In this document: positions 8,632-16,052 of the stretch, one piece after another
Position numbering within the stretch: position 1 is the stretch's first letter
Layout of the letters: the number at the start of each line of letters is the position of its first letter
NCBI GenBank assembly: GCA_028292285.1
Contig: JAQGMP010000305.1
Location: 1-36,322 of the forward strand
Direction of reading: 5' to 3'
Length of the DNA stretch: 36,322 bases
Source: Variovorax sp.
GTDB taxonomy: Bacteria > Pseudomonadota > Gammaproteobacteria > Burkholderiales > Burkholderiaceae_C
The notes under the pieces: model-generated
The model's input: the letters and a program-made list of their open reading frames with translations, nothing else
Databases searched by the model: none
Told to the model about the DNA's origin: nothing
Position numbers and translations under genes: made by a program

Positions 8632-9501
8632 TCACCAAGCCACGCGCTTGCGCGCCTGGGTCAACACCATCACTGCGCCCAGCACGATGGCCGACAGCGT
8701 GACCATCAGTGCACTCGCATAGCCGATCTCGAAGAACTCGAAACCCTTGCGAAAGCCGTAGATGTTGAGCGTGTTGGACGCGTTGCCTGGCCCCCCTTGC
8801 GTGGTGATGTAGATGATGTCGAAAAAGCGCAGCAAGTCGACGCTGCGCAGGATCGCTGCGGTGACGATGGTCGGCATGAGCAGCGGCAGCGTGATGCGCC
8901 AGAAAGTCTTCCAGCGCGAGGCGCCGTCGATCTGGGCCGCCTCGTACACATTCGGCGGCAGCGACTGCAGGCCGCCCAGCACGATGAGCGCCACGTACGG
9001 CGTCCATTGCCAGGTGTCGATGAAGGCCACCGTCGGGATCACCCACATCGGCGAGGCGAGCCAGTCGGACTTGGGCAGCCCGACGCTTTGCAGGATCCAG
9101 TTGGCGGCGCCGATCGAGGGGTCGAGCACCACCAGCCACATCATCCCCACCACGACCGGCGGCAGCACGAAGGGAGAGATCATGAGCGTGCGCACGATGC
9201 CCGAGAGCTTCTTCGACGTGTGCAGCAGGATTGCGACGTAGGTGCCCAGCACGAGTTGCAGCACCAGTGACAACACATAGAGGATCAGCGTGATCTTCAG
9301 CCCGTTCCAGAACTCCGCATCGCCCAGCATGAGCAGGTAGTTCTTGCCGTAGTTCATCATCGACGCGCCGCCGAATGTGAAGTCGTGCAGGCTCATCCAC
9401 AACGTGTAGGCGAACGGAAACGCGATGAGGGCGACGGTGAAAATCACCGCCGGGAGCGACATTGCCGTGAGCTGCCGGCGGGTGCCGATGGATTGGCTCA
9501 T
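8632..9501 (-). CDS. Sugar ABC transporter permease, MalF/UgpA type
   Basis: A 289-residue inner-membrane permease beginning MSQSIGTRRQLTAMSLPAVI, with a first membrane segment at about 15-35 and five more following. The EAA loop EAAQIDGASRWKTFWRITLP is a good match to the consensus. The start at 9501 is the first in-frame ATG of the hydrophobic protein and lies 17 bases after the SDR stop; the ribosome-binding site is weak (GAAGC), which may mean coupling to the gene before it. With the MalG-type partner and the MalK-type ATPase it completes a CUT1 importer. Confidence 0.94.
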   Translation of the reverse strand: MSQSIGTRRQLTAMSLPAVIFTVALIAFPFAYTLWMSLHDFTFGGASMMNYGKNYLLMLGDAEFWNGLKITLILYVLSLVLQLVLGTYVAILLHTSKKLSGIVRTLMISPFVLPPVVVGMMWLVVLDPSIGAANWILQSVGLPKSDWLASPMWVIPTVAFIDTWQWTPYVALIVLGGLQSLPPNVYEAAQIDGASRWKTFWRITLPLLMPTIVTAAILRSVDLLRFFDIIYITTQGGPGNASNTLNIYGFRKGFEFFEIGYASALMVTLSAIVLGAVMVLTQARKRVAW

Positions 9502-9518
9502 GTTGCGTTTTGCTTCGC

Positions 9519-10250
9519 TTAACCAGCCAGAAATCCGCCATCGACCGCCAGCACGGTGCCGGTGATGTAGTGCGCCGACTTCGATGCCAGAAACACCACG
9601 CTGCCCGCGATGTCGTCGGGCTGCGCCCAACGCCCTTGCGGTATGCGCGAGCGGATGCGTTCGTAGTGCGAAAGGTCTTGCCGGCCTTCGGCGTTGATGG
9701 CCGTTTCGACGTAGCCCGGTGCGACCGCGTTGACCCGCACGCCGTCGGCAGCCCACGCCAGCGCCAGCGATTTGGTCAGCATCACCACGCCGCCCTTGCT
9801 CGCGCAGTAAGCTGGAATCGCCGGCAATGCGACGAATGCGTTCATCGACGCGATGTTGACGATGCAGCCGCCCTGCACCGCCAGCAGAGGCTTGCAGGCG
9901 TTGCAAAGCCGGAAGGTACCGGTCAGGTTGACGTCCAGCACCCGCTGGAAGGTCGCGACATCGAACTCCTTGAAGCGCGCCAAGATGCCGGCGCAATTGA
10001 CCAGCGTGTGCAACGTGCCGAGTCCACTGACGAACTCCGCCACCTGGGCATCGCTCGTGACATCGAGTGTCGCCAGGCGCAAGCGCTTGTGTGGCTGCAA
10101 GCTGGTACCGGTCAGTGCTGTCGCGTCGACGCCGGTCGCAACCACGTCGCTCCCGGCTTCAAGAAAAGCCCTGACGATGGCGGCGCCAATGTCCCCGACA
10201 CCGCCCACGACCAAAACGCGATGGCTCGAATGACATGGCCCCGGCGTCAT
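9519..10250 (-). CDS. Short-chain dehydrogenase/reductase (SDR)
   Basis: A 243-residue classical SDR. The cofactor loop is VVGGVGDIG (14-22), the NAG motif is NCAGI (85-89), and the catalytic set is Ser135, Tyr148 and Lys152 in YCASK. The C-terminus ITGTVLAVDGGFLAG is typical. Start choice: an ATG at 10268 overlaps the binding-protein stop (ATGA) but has AAGGA directly against it. The ATG at 10250 has GGAG eight bases upstream and is preferred; both are in frame. It is the second gene of the sugar operon, so it probably oxidises the imported sugar or polyol. Sugar SDRs of this length act on C1 or C2/C3 hydroxyls; the specificity cannot be read from sequence. Confidence 0.92.
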   Translation of the reverse strand: MTPGPCHSSHRVLVVGGVGDIGAAIVRAFLEAGSDVVATGVDATALTGTSLQPHKRLRLATLDVTSDAQVAEFVSGLGTLHTLVNCAGILARFKEFDVATFQRVLDVNLTGTFRLCNACKPLLAVQGGCIVNIASMNAFVALPAIPAYCASKGGVVMLTKSLALAWAADGVRVNAVAPGYVETAINAEGRQDLSHYERIRSRIPQGRWAQPDDIAGSVVFLASKSAHYITGTVLAVDGGFLAG

Positions 10251-10264
10251 CGTGACTTCTCCGC

Positions 10265-11566
10265 TCATTCCTTGGCAATCAATGCGTCGAGTTGCTTGTC
10301 GGCATCGGCACACGCTTCGGCAACGGTCTTCTGGCCGAGGATCACTTCGTCGACAGCCTGGCCCACGAACTCGCGTGACGCCGGGTTCGCGGTGATCGGG
10401 TAGCCGACTTCCGAAATGCCGGTCTTGCCCAGCTCGGTGACGGCCTTGGCCCATTCGCGTCGCACCGGCTGCTCGTCGATCCAGCGCTTGTAGTCGGCAC
10501 CGTTGGCCACTGCGGCGCGTGGCGGCGCAACGCCATCGAGCGCGAGTTTTTCCTGCACGGCCTTGCTCGTGGCCCACTGCACGAAGTACCAGGCGGCCTC
10601 CTTCTTCTTGCTGTGCGCCGATACGGACATGGTCCATCCGATGACGGTCGGCCGCGAGCCGCCTGGGCCCGCCGGCAGCACGGCAATGCTGGTGTCCTTC
10701 AGGCGGGCGTCACCCTGCATCACGCTGCTGAGTTCGTTCGAGGATTCGAACGCCATCGCCGCCTTGCCCTCGCGGTAGAGGCCCGATATTTGATAGAAGC
10801 TGTAGTTCACCACGCCCGGTGGGCCATAGTCCTTCAGGAGCTTGGCGTAGAGGCCAAGCGAGGTCTGGCCCTCCTTGCTGCACAACTGCGACTTGCCGCC
10901 CTTCATGTAGTCGCCACCCATGTTGTGCAGGAAGACGCTGTAGCTGAACGGCAGCGCGGGCTTGAGTCCACGCGAGACAAAGGGCGTCACGTTGGAATCG
11001 CACGCCTTGAGCTTGGCCGCCACGCCTTCAAGTTCGGGCAGGCTGGCCGGCAGGGCTACGCCGCATTTCTGGAACATGTCCTTGCGGTAGTAAAGCACCG
11101 GCCCTTCGATGTTGAGCGGCACGCCCATCACGCGGCCGTTGTAGCTCGCGTCCTTGACCAGTCCCGGACTGATGTCGCCGAAGTCGTAGTCTTTGCTGGA
11201 TACAGCTTTCACGTAGTCGGTGAGGTCGGCATACCAGCCGGCTTTCGCGAACTGGATGCCTTCGCGCGAAGGCAGCGACATGAAGAGGTCGATCTCGTCG
11301 CTACGCGAGTTCATCACCGTGACCAGACGCTGGCGCATCTGCTGCTCCTGGTAAGCATCGACCTTCAACGTCATGCCGGTCTGCTTTTCGAAGTCGGCTT
11401 TTTGCTTAAGCAGTGCATTCGCGACCGGGTTGTTGTTGGCCAGGAAGGTCAGCGTCGTGCCTTGGTGCTTCTTCCAGTCAAAGGCCTGAGCAATCGCCGA
11501 CTGGCTGCAGACAGCGAATGCGGCAAGCGCGAAAGGCAATGCGGAACGATGATTCTTGAGCGTCAT
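10265..11566 (-). CDS. Sugar ABC transporter periplasmic binding protein (family 1)
   Basis: A 433-residue extracellular solute-binding protein of the MalE/UgpB class. The N-terminal signal peptide (about residues 1-26, ending in SAIAQA) is followed by the mature start FDWKKHQGTTLTFLANNNP. The lobe-forming region FEKQTGMTLKV is typical, as are GVPLNIEGPVLYYRKDMF (about 145-162) and the C-terminal SKKKEAAWYFVQW. It captures the substrate for the MalFGK-type importer encoded downstream. It is the first gene of the operon, behind a promoter overlapped by a LacI-type operator. Its stop overlaps an in-frame ATG of the SDR gene. The ligand is a carbohydrate or polyol, possibly anionic if the kinase is truly YihV-like (inference). 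Confidence 0.94.
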   Translation of the reverse strand: MTLKNHRSALPFALAAFAVCSQSAIAQAFDWKKHQGTTLTFLANNNPVANALLKQKADFEKQTGMTLKVDAYQEQQMRQRLVTVMNSRSDEIDLFMSLPSREGIQFAKAGWYADLTDYVKAVSSKDYDFGDISPGLVKDASYNGRVMGVPLNIEGPVLYYRKDMFQKCGVALPASLPELEGVAAKLKACDSNVTPFVSRGLKPALPFSYSVFLHNMGGDYMKGGKSQLCSKEGQTSLGLYAKLLKDYGPPGVVNYSFYQISGLYREGKAAMAFESSNELSSVMQGDARLKDTSIAVLPAGPGGSRPTVIGWTMSVSAHSKKKEAAWYFVQWATSKAVQEKLALDGVAPPRAAVANGADYKRWIDEQPVRREWAKAVTELGKTGISEVGYPITANPASREFVGQAVDEVILGQKTVAEACADADKQLDALIAKE

Positions 11567-11619
11567 GTCTTGTCTACGTTATGGCGGCGTCGCCGTGTCT
11601 GGCGATACGCGCTGGATGA

Positions 11620-11633
11620 TGTAACCGTTTTCA
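11620..11633. promoter_or_regulatory. LacI-family operator O1 at the sugar-operon promoter
   Basis: TGTAACCGTTTTCA on the plus strand (TGAAAACGGTTACA on the minus) is a 14-bp palindrome with a central CG. It matches the LacI/CcpA-type consensus TGNAANCGNTTNCA. It sits just after the -10 of the binding-protein promoter, a classical repressor position. The LacI-family gene 130 bp away is the obvious ligand (inference). Confidence 0.7.
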
Positions 11634-11635
11634 TA

Positions 11636-11664
11636 ATTCTGGTTTTCTGACGCTTCAAAGTCAA
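11636..11664 (-). promoter_or_regulatory. Sigma-70-like promoter of the sugar operon
   Basis: Reading the minus strand, TTGACT (11664-11659) is followed after exactly 17 bases by CAGAAT (11641-11636), 70 bases before the binding-protein ATG. Five of six bases match the -35 consensus and four of six match the -10. The LacI-type operator begins two bases downstream of the -10, covering the expected start of transcription. Confidence 0.55.
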
Positions 11665-11743
11665 TCCGATGCAGGGCCATTTGGCGGATATTTCATAGGT
11701 GATTGCCCTCATTCATGCGCCTGTCTGCGATGTATCAGTTTCA

Positions 11744-11757
11744 TGTAAGCTGTTTCA
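11744..11757. promoter_or_regulatory. Second LacI-type operator O2 at the regulator start
   Basis: TGTAAGCTGTTTCA repeats the frame TGTAA-N4-TTTCA of the operator at 11620 and differs only in the centre. It ends two bases before the ATG of the LacI gene, so binding there could repress the regulator itself. The two sites are 124 bp apart centre to centre, close to twelve helical turns, which would also allow looping. Confidence 0.55.
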
Positions 11758-11759
11758 CC

Positions 11760-12782
11760 ATGAAGAGCAAATCGATTGGCATCCGCGACGTCGCTTTACA
11801 CGCAGGGGTCTCGACCGCGTCGATCTCGCGGGCGTTGAACAGCCCTTCCGCTGTCAGTCCGGCGCTGCGCATGAAAGTCGATGCAGCCATCGCCGCGCTG
11901 GGCTACATCCCCGATGCGGCGGCACGTGCGCTCTCGTCACGCCGCACCCGCACCATCGGCGCCATCGTCCCAACGGTCGACAACGCGATGTTTGCGCGGG
12001 GAATCGAGGCGCTGCAGCAATACCTGTCATTGCAGGGCTATCTGTTGCTGCTGTCGACCAGTGGCTACGACCCCGAGACGGAGTTTCGGCAGGCGCAGAA
12101 CATGGTGAGCCGCGGCATCGACGGATTGATCCTCCGCGGCGACGTGCACACGGACGGGCTGCGCCGCTTGCTGGAGAGCCAGCGGATGCCGTTCGTGAAT
12201 GTCGGCGTCTACCAGCCTGAAAAGCCTTACGCCTCGATCGGCGCTAACAACGAAGATGCCGCGTGGCGTGCGACCGGGCATCTGCTGGACCTCGGACACA
12301 CGCGCATCGCCATGGTCGCGGCAATGTCGGCACACAACGATCGGGCCTCCGCGCGCGTGGCCGGCGTGCGCCGGGCGCTGTCGGAGCGTGGCCTCGCGCT
12401 GCCGGACAACTGGTACTACGAAGTGCACTACCGGCTCGACGACGCGCGGCAGGCAGCCCGCGCGTTGCTCGCGCAGCCCGAGCGCCCGACGGCGGTTATC
12501 TGCGGCAACGACGTGCTGGCCTACGGTGTATTGCTAGAGGTTGAACGCCATGCCCTGCACGTGCCGCAAGACATCTCCGTGATGGGATTCGACGACCTGG
12601 AATGGAGCCGTCATCTGCGCCCGAGCCTCACCACGATGCACCTGCCCACTGATGAAGTGTGGAGCCGGGCCGGTGAATACCTCGTCAATGTCCTGGCTGG
12701 CCGACCCGCACTGCTTCATCACGAAGTCGATGCCTCTCTGGTCGTGCGCGAATCGACCGCTGCGCCTCGGCCGAATCCATGA
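11760..12782 (+). CDS. LacI-family transcriptional regulator of the sugar operon
   Basis: A 340-residue LacI/GalR regulator. The helix-turn-helix IRDVALHAGVSTASISRALN lies at about 8-27, the hinge helix PDAAARALSSRRT at about 51-63, and a periplasmic-binding-protein-like effector domain covers the rest (TIGAIVPTVDNAMFARGIEA onward, ending with the typical GFDDLEWSRHLRPSLTTMHLP). The start at 11760 fits family N-termini (MKSKSIGIRDVA). Upstream in-frame ATGs at 11703, 11715 and 11730 would add residues not seen in the family. No Shine-Dalgarno is visible, and the operator at 11744-11757 occupies the leader, so expression is probably low and autoregulated. It is divergent from the sugar operon and most likely represses it until the sugar or a derivative binds. 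Confidence 0.94.
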   Translation: MKSKSIGIRDVALHAGVSTASISRALNSPSAVSPALRMKVDAAIAALGYIPDAAARALSSRRTRTIGAIVPTVDNAMFARGIEALQQYLSLQGYLLLLSTSGYDPETEFRQAQNMVSRGIDGLILRGDVHTDGLRRLLESQRMPFVNVGVYQPEKPYASIGANNEDAAWRATGHLLDLGHTRIAMVAAMSAHNDRASARVAGVRRALSERGLALPDNWYYEVHYRLDDARQAARALLAQPERPTAVICGNDVLAYGVLLEVERHALHVPQDISVMGFDDLEWSRHLRPSLTTMHLPTDEVWSRAGEYLVNVLAGRPALLHHEVDASLVVRESTAAPRPNP

Positions 12783-12824
12783 CACCCTTGATCTTTAGTT
12801 TGACGGAGCGGGTAGGCGAGAAAC

Positions 12825-13793
12825 CTACTGCTCGATCTTTGCTGACTGCACGATCTTGCGAAACTTCTCGCGCTCGTTTCGCACGAAACCTTCGAACTCC
12901 GCTGTTGGCATACCGCTCGGAAGTGCCCCCTGCCGCAGCAACGTGTCACGCACTTCCGGAATCGCAAGGACCGCTGCCACGTCACGCTGGATTTGCTGCA
13001 CGACGGCCGCAGGCGTTTTCGCGGGCACGAATACACCGAACCACTGGATCAACTCGAATTTCTCCAGGCCGGGCGTGAGCGAAATCGGCGGAATACTCGG
13101 CGCGGCTTCAGCCACTGCTTTGGATGACACGCCAAGAGCCCGCAATTTGCCAGCTTCGATCTGCTGGAGTGCAGTCGGCAGCCCGGCAAAGCCGACGTCG
13201 ACCTGGCCGCTCAACAGATCAGTCATGGCTTGCGCCACGCCCTTGAATGGCACATGTAGCAAGGAGACGCCTGCCAGCTGCTCGACCAGCACCCCCGCTA
13301 GATGTTGGGGCGTGCCTGAGCCCGATGACGCGTAGCTCACCGCGCCGGGATGCTGCTTTGCATAGGCCAGCAGCCCTGCCATGTCCGTATACGGTTTCGA
13401 CGGCTGTGTTACCAGCGCGAACGGTAGACGCACAAGCAGCGTCACCGGCTGCAGATCTCTGTCCGGGTCGTAGGGCATCTTCTTCATGAAGTGCTCGTTG
13501 ATAACCACTTCGGCCGTGGCCGACATCAGGATTGTCGTGCCGTCGGGGGTTGCCCTGGCCACCGCATTCGCGCCGATCGTGCCACTTGCACCTGCCTTGT
13601 TGTCAACGACCACGGGTTGTTTCCAACGCAGGGCAAGCTGCTGGGACACAAGACGCGCCACCGGGTCGACACCACCCCCAGCGAGGTAGGGAACGATCAC
13701 TGTCACGGGCTTAGACGGCCATGGCTGTGACGCCGCCGGCAGGCTGCAGGACATAAATGCCGTCGCAGCAACCAAAGTCAGAAAAAGCTTCAT
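12825..13793 (-). CDS. Bug-family (TctC-like) periplasmic solute receptor
   Basis: A 322-residue receptor with a Sec signal peptide (MKLFLTLVAATAFMSCSLPAASQ). It has the family loop VIVPYLAGGGVDPVARLVSQ (about 33-52), then NKAGASGTIGANAVA, and HVPFKGVAQAMTDLLSGQ in the middle. The start at 13793 has GGAGA seven bases upstream. No TctA or TctB gene is nearby. It converges with the LacI gene (42 bp between stops). A TauE/SafE-like permease gene starting upstream ends 50 bp before it, so the three minus-strand genes from 16010 down could be one transcript. Ligand unknown; most characterised homologues bind dicarboxylates, aromatic acids or amino acids. Confidence 0.94.
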   Translation of the reverse strand: MKLFLTLVAATAFMSCSLPAASQPWPSKPVTVIVPYLAGGGVDPVARLVSQQLALRWKQPVVVDNKAGASGTIGANAVARATPDGTTILMSATAEVVINEHFMKKMPYDPDRDLQPVTLLVRLPFALVTQPSKPYTDMAGLLAYAKQHPGAVSYASSGSGTPQHLAGVLVEQLAGVSLLHVPFKGVAQAMTDLLSGQVDVGFAGLPTALQQIEAGKLRALGVSSKAVAEAAPSIPPISLTPGLEKFELIQWFGVFVPAKTPAAVVQQIQRDVAAVLAIPEVRDTLLRQGALPSGMPTAEFEGFVRNEREKFRKIVQSAKIEQ

Positions 13794-13843
13794 CTGGATC
13801 TCCAATTTCGTTCTTAGAGGCTTGGCGGTCGCGTCTACGCCGT

Positions 13844-14698
13844 TCAGGTCAACAACGCATTCAACGCAGTCACGACAAGTATCCCGCCCGCCAGCAACAG
13901 CAATGCCGCAACAGCGTACCGCAGCATTGCAGGCGAGGCCTTTGACGGGAAGCGATGATTCAGTCTGGTGACACCGTAGACGACCGGCATTGCACATACA
14001 CTCAGCAAACCGGCCCGCGCGGAGAATTGCCCACTTGCGCCGATGAGCACCAGACGTGCTGCTGCATTGGCGGCGAACGCGAGCAAGAGGCAGTTGCGCA
14101 CCATGAGCGCATCAAGTGGCTGACGGTACAGGTGATAGACCAACGGCGGACCCGAGCTTGAGAAAAGCCCACCCAGGATTCCGGACAGAACGCCGACCAT
14201 CACGAAGCTGCGCGGGTGCGACATCGTGCTGCGCGGCTTGGCCTGGAGCAACAACATCGCGGCACAGGCCACGATGCAAATACCCAGCAGCCCGCGCAGC
14301 CAGTACAGAGATGTGCTGCCAAGCAGACCAAGGAGCGCCACACCGAGGGCGACCCCTATCGAACTGCTCCAGAGCACCGGACGCATCAGGCGCCACGGCG
14401 GCCGCACGCGATGCAGCCGGAAATAGCTCCACGCGTTGACCAACGTGAGAAGCATCGCAGCGTTTGCTGCATCGGGTATCGGACCCACGTGGAGCATGGC
14501 TACCAGGCCAAGGAGAATCAAGCTAAACGCGAAGCCGGTCAGGTTTTGAGCGTAGGTCGACACCGCCACGCATGCCATGAACAGTCCATACGCAGCTATG
14601 CTTGCGCCGAAGGCCGTCATAGCGAGAGCCGGCAGATAACCACGCGCGATGTCCGATCGCCTGAACAGGTCACCGAGGCCCCTCGATAGGATTGCCAT
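13844..14698 (-). CDS. TauE/SafE (DUF81) family membrane permease
   Basis: A 284-residue polytopic membrane protein with about eight hydrophobic segments in two halves. Each half carries the family's glycine-rich helix: FSLILLGLVAMLHVGPIPDAANA in outline near 58-80, and VGVLSGILGGLFSSSGPPLVYHLY in outline in the second half. Family members export sulfite, sulfoacetate or other small anions, or are uncharacterised. The start at 14698 has TAAGG eight bases upstream and overlaps the end of the ClC gene by 29 bp, so the two are probably co-translated. A link to sulfonate metabolism is tempting given the YihV-like kinase 8 kb away, but that gene is in another operon. Confidence 0.88.
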   Translation of the reverse strand: MAILSRGLGDLFRRSDIARGYLPALAMTAFGASIAAYGLFMACVAVSTYAQNLTGFAFSLILLGLVAMLHVGPIPDAANAAMLLTLVNAWSYFRLHRVRPPWRLMRPVLWSSSIGVALGVALLGLLGSTSLYWLRGLLGICIVACAAMLLLQAKPRSTMSHPRSFVMVGVLSGILGGLFSSSGPPLVYHLYRQPLDALMVRNCLLLAFAANAAARLVLIGASGQFSARAGLLSVCAMPVVYGVTRLNHRFPSKASPAMLRYAVAALLLLAGGILVVTALNALLT

Positions 14699-16010
14699 AC
14701 AGCGGCCTTACACCGAACTGCGTGCTGACCGCATAGGCGACGCCGCAGGCCAGCATCACCGGTATCGTGAACTGGAACTGGTTGGTCATCTCCAGGACCA
14801 TGACGATGGCCATGAGAGGGGCGTGTGTCACGGCGGACAACACGGCCGCCATGCCGATGACTGCCAGCCCGCGCGGGTCACCGAGCCAGGCGGCCGGCAT
14901 GTATAGCGAAGTGATCTGTGCCAGCACGCTGCCAGCCGTTGCCCCGACGAACAGAGCGGGCGTGAACACACCGCCGATGGCGCCGCTCCCCGAACTGAGC
15001 GCCGTCGCAGCCACCTTGCACACCAGCACGATCGCAAGCCAGGACCAGGCCTGGCCGCCTGCCAGCACCTGGGACACCACGCTGTACCCATTGCCCCAGA
15101 CCTGTGGCACCCCAGCGGACAGAAGTCCAACCAGCAGCCCGCCGAGGCCCAGGCGAAGTGGCAGCGAACTGATGCGTGCAAAGAGAGCCTTGCTGCGCTC
15201 GAGCAACGCAATCAAGCCCCAGCCCAATGCACCGAACAGCAGGCCCGCCAACAACGCCACGCCCAGGCTCGTCGAGGTCATCTCGACCGGCGCCATGGTG
15301 TAAAGAGGTCTGGGCTCGACCAGCCAGTAAATCAACGAGCTGGCCGTGGCTGAGGCGATCAGGACCGGCGCCACGGTGTGTCGTGCAAAAAAGCCCAGTG
15401 CAAGTTCGAGGACAAACACCACGCCTGCGACGGGCGCGTGGTAGGCCGATCCGATGCCCGCGGCAATGCCACAGACCATGATCGCGCTGCGCTGCTCGGA
15501 AGCGATCGGCACGAGACGAGCAAGCCAGCCGCTCAGCCACGCCGCCAGTTGCACCATGGGCCCTTCCCGCCCGATCGATGCGCCCGTGCCGACAGATACA
15601 AGGGCCGACAGCGTCCGCGTGAGTGTGGTGCGGTCGTTGAGGTCGACCCGGCCCGCTCGCGCCGCATCGATGTAGTCGAGGTGCAGATCGCCACTCTTGC
15701 CTCGCGTGGCCCAGCGCCCACCCCTCTCCAGAATGTAGCCGGCAAGCAGGCCGCCCGCACAGCAGACCAGCGCCCGACGCGACGGCGTCAACGACATTGC
15801 TGCCTCGACAAGTCCGCCTGTGTGGCCGGTTGCGAGCCATTCAACTTGTTGCATCAGCCACCTGAAGCCGACGATCGCGAAGGCAGACAAGGCACCCGCA
15901 ATCGCCGCCCAGAGCCAGAGCTGAAGGGTTCGCCCGGCCGGTCGAAGCAGCCATCGCCGCCTGTTCCCCTGCGGGGCGGAGCCTGGGTTGGAATCAGGTG
16001 CTGGCGGCAT
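14670..16010 (-). CDS. ClC-family chloride/anion transporter
   Basis: A 446-residue ClC protein (channel or anion/proton antiporter). The gating glutamate is Glu149 in GASIGREGP, and the GxFxP motif is GGVFTP (346-351). The usual first anion-binding motif GSGIP is replaced by KSGDL (105-109). The position of the internal proton glutamate (Glu203 in E. coli ClC, next to Glu202) reads Leu203 in VFVLELALGF. Loss of both features suggests a channel-like or differently selective transporter (inference from alignment by eye). No CBS domain follows. The N-terminus carries a 25-residue basic/proline-rich cytoplasmic tail. Its gene overlaps the TauE-like gene by 29 bp, so the two anion transporters are probably made together. 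Confidence 0.92.
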   Translation of the reverse strand: MPPAPDSNPGSAPQGNRRRWLLRPAGRTLQLWLWAAIAGALSAFAIVGFRWLMQQVEWLATGHTGGLVEAAMSLTPSRRALVCCAGGLLAGYILERGGRWATRGKSGDLHLDYIDAARAGRVDLNDRTTLTRTLSALVSVGTGASIGREGPMVQLAAWLSGWLARLVPIASEQRSAIMVCGIAAGIGSAYHAPVAGVVFVLELALGFFARHTVAPVLIASATASSLIYWLVEPRPLYTMAPVEMTSTSLGVALLAGLLFGALGWGLIALLERSKALFARISSLPLRLGLGGLLVGLLSAGVPQVWGNGYSVVSQVLAGGQAWSWLAIVLVCKVAATALSSGSGAIGGVFTPALFVGATAGSVLAQITSLYMPAAWLGDPRGLAVIGMAAVLSAVTHAPLMAIVMVLEMTNQFQFTIPVMLACGVAYAVSTQFGVRPLYGNPIEGPR

Positions 16011-16052
16011 GGAGAATCAAATCAAGCGCCGCAGAACTTCGAAGCTGTGCCG

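Noticed and set aside
3736-11566. Assignment of the sugar operon as a standard sulfo-EMP or sulfo-ED pathway
   Set aside because: The YihQ, YihS and YihU equivalents of sulfo-EMP, and the lactonase, dehydratase and KDG-type aldolase of sulfo-ED, are not present; only the kinase and aldolase fit.
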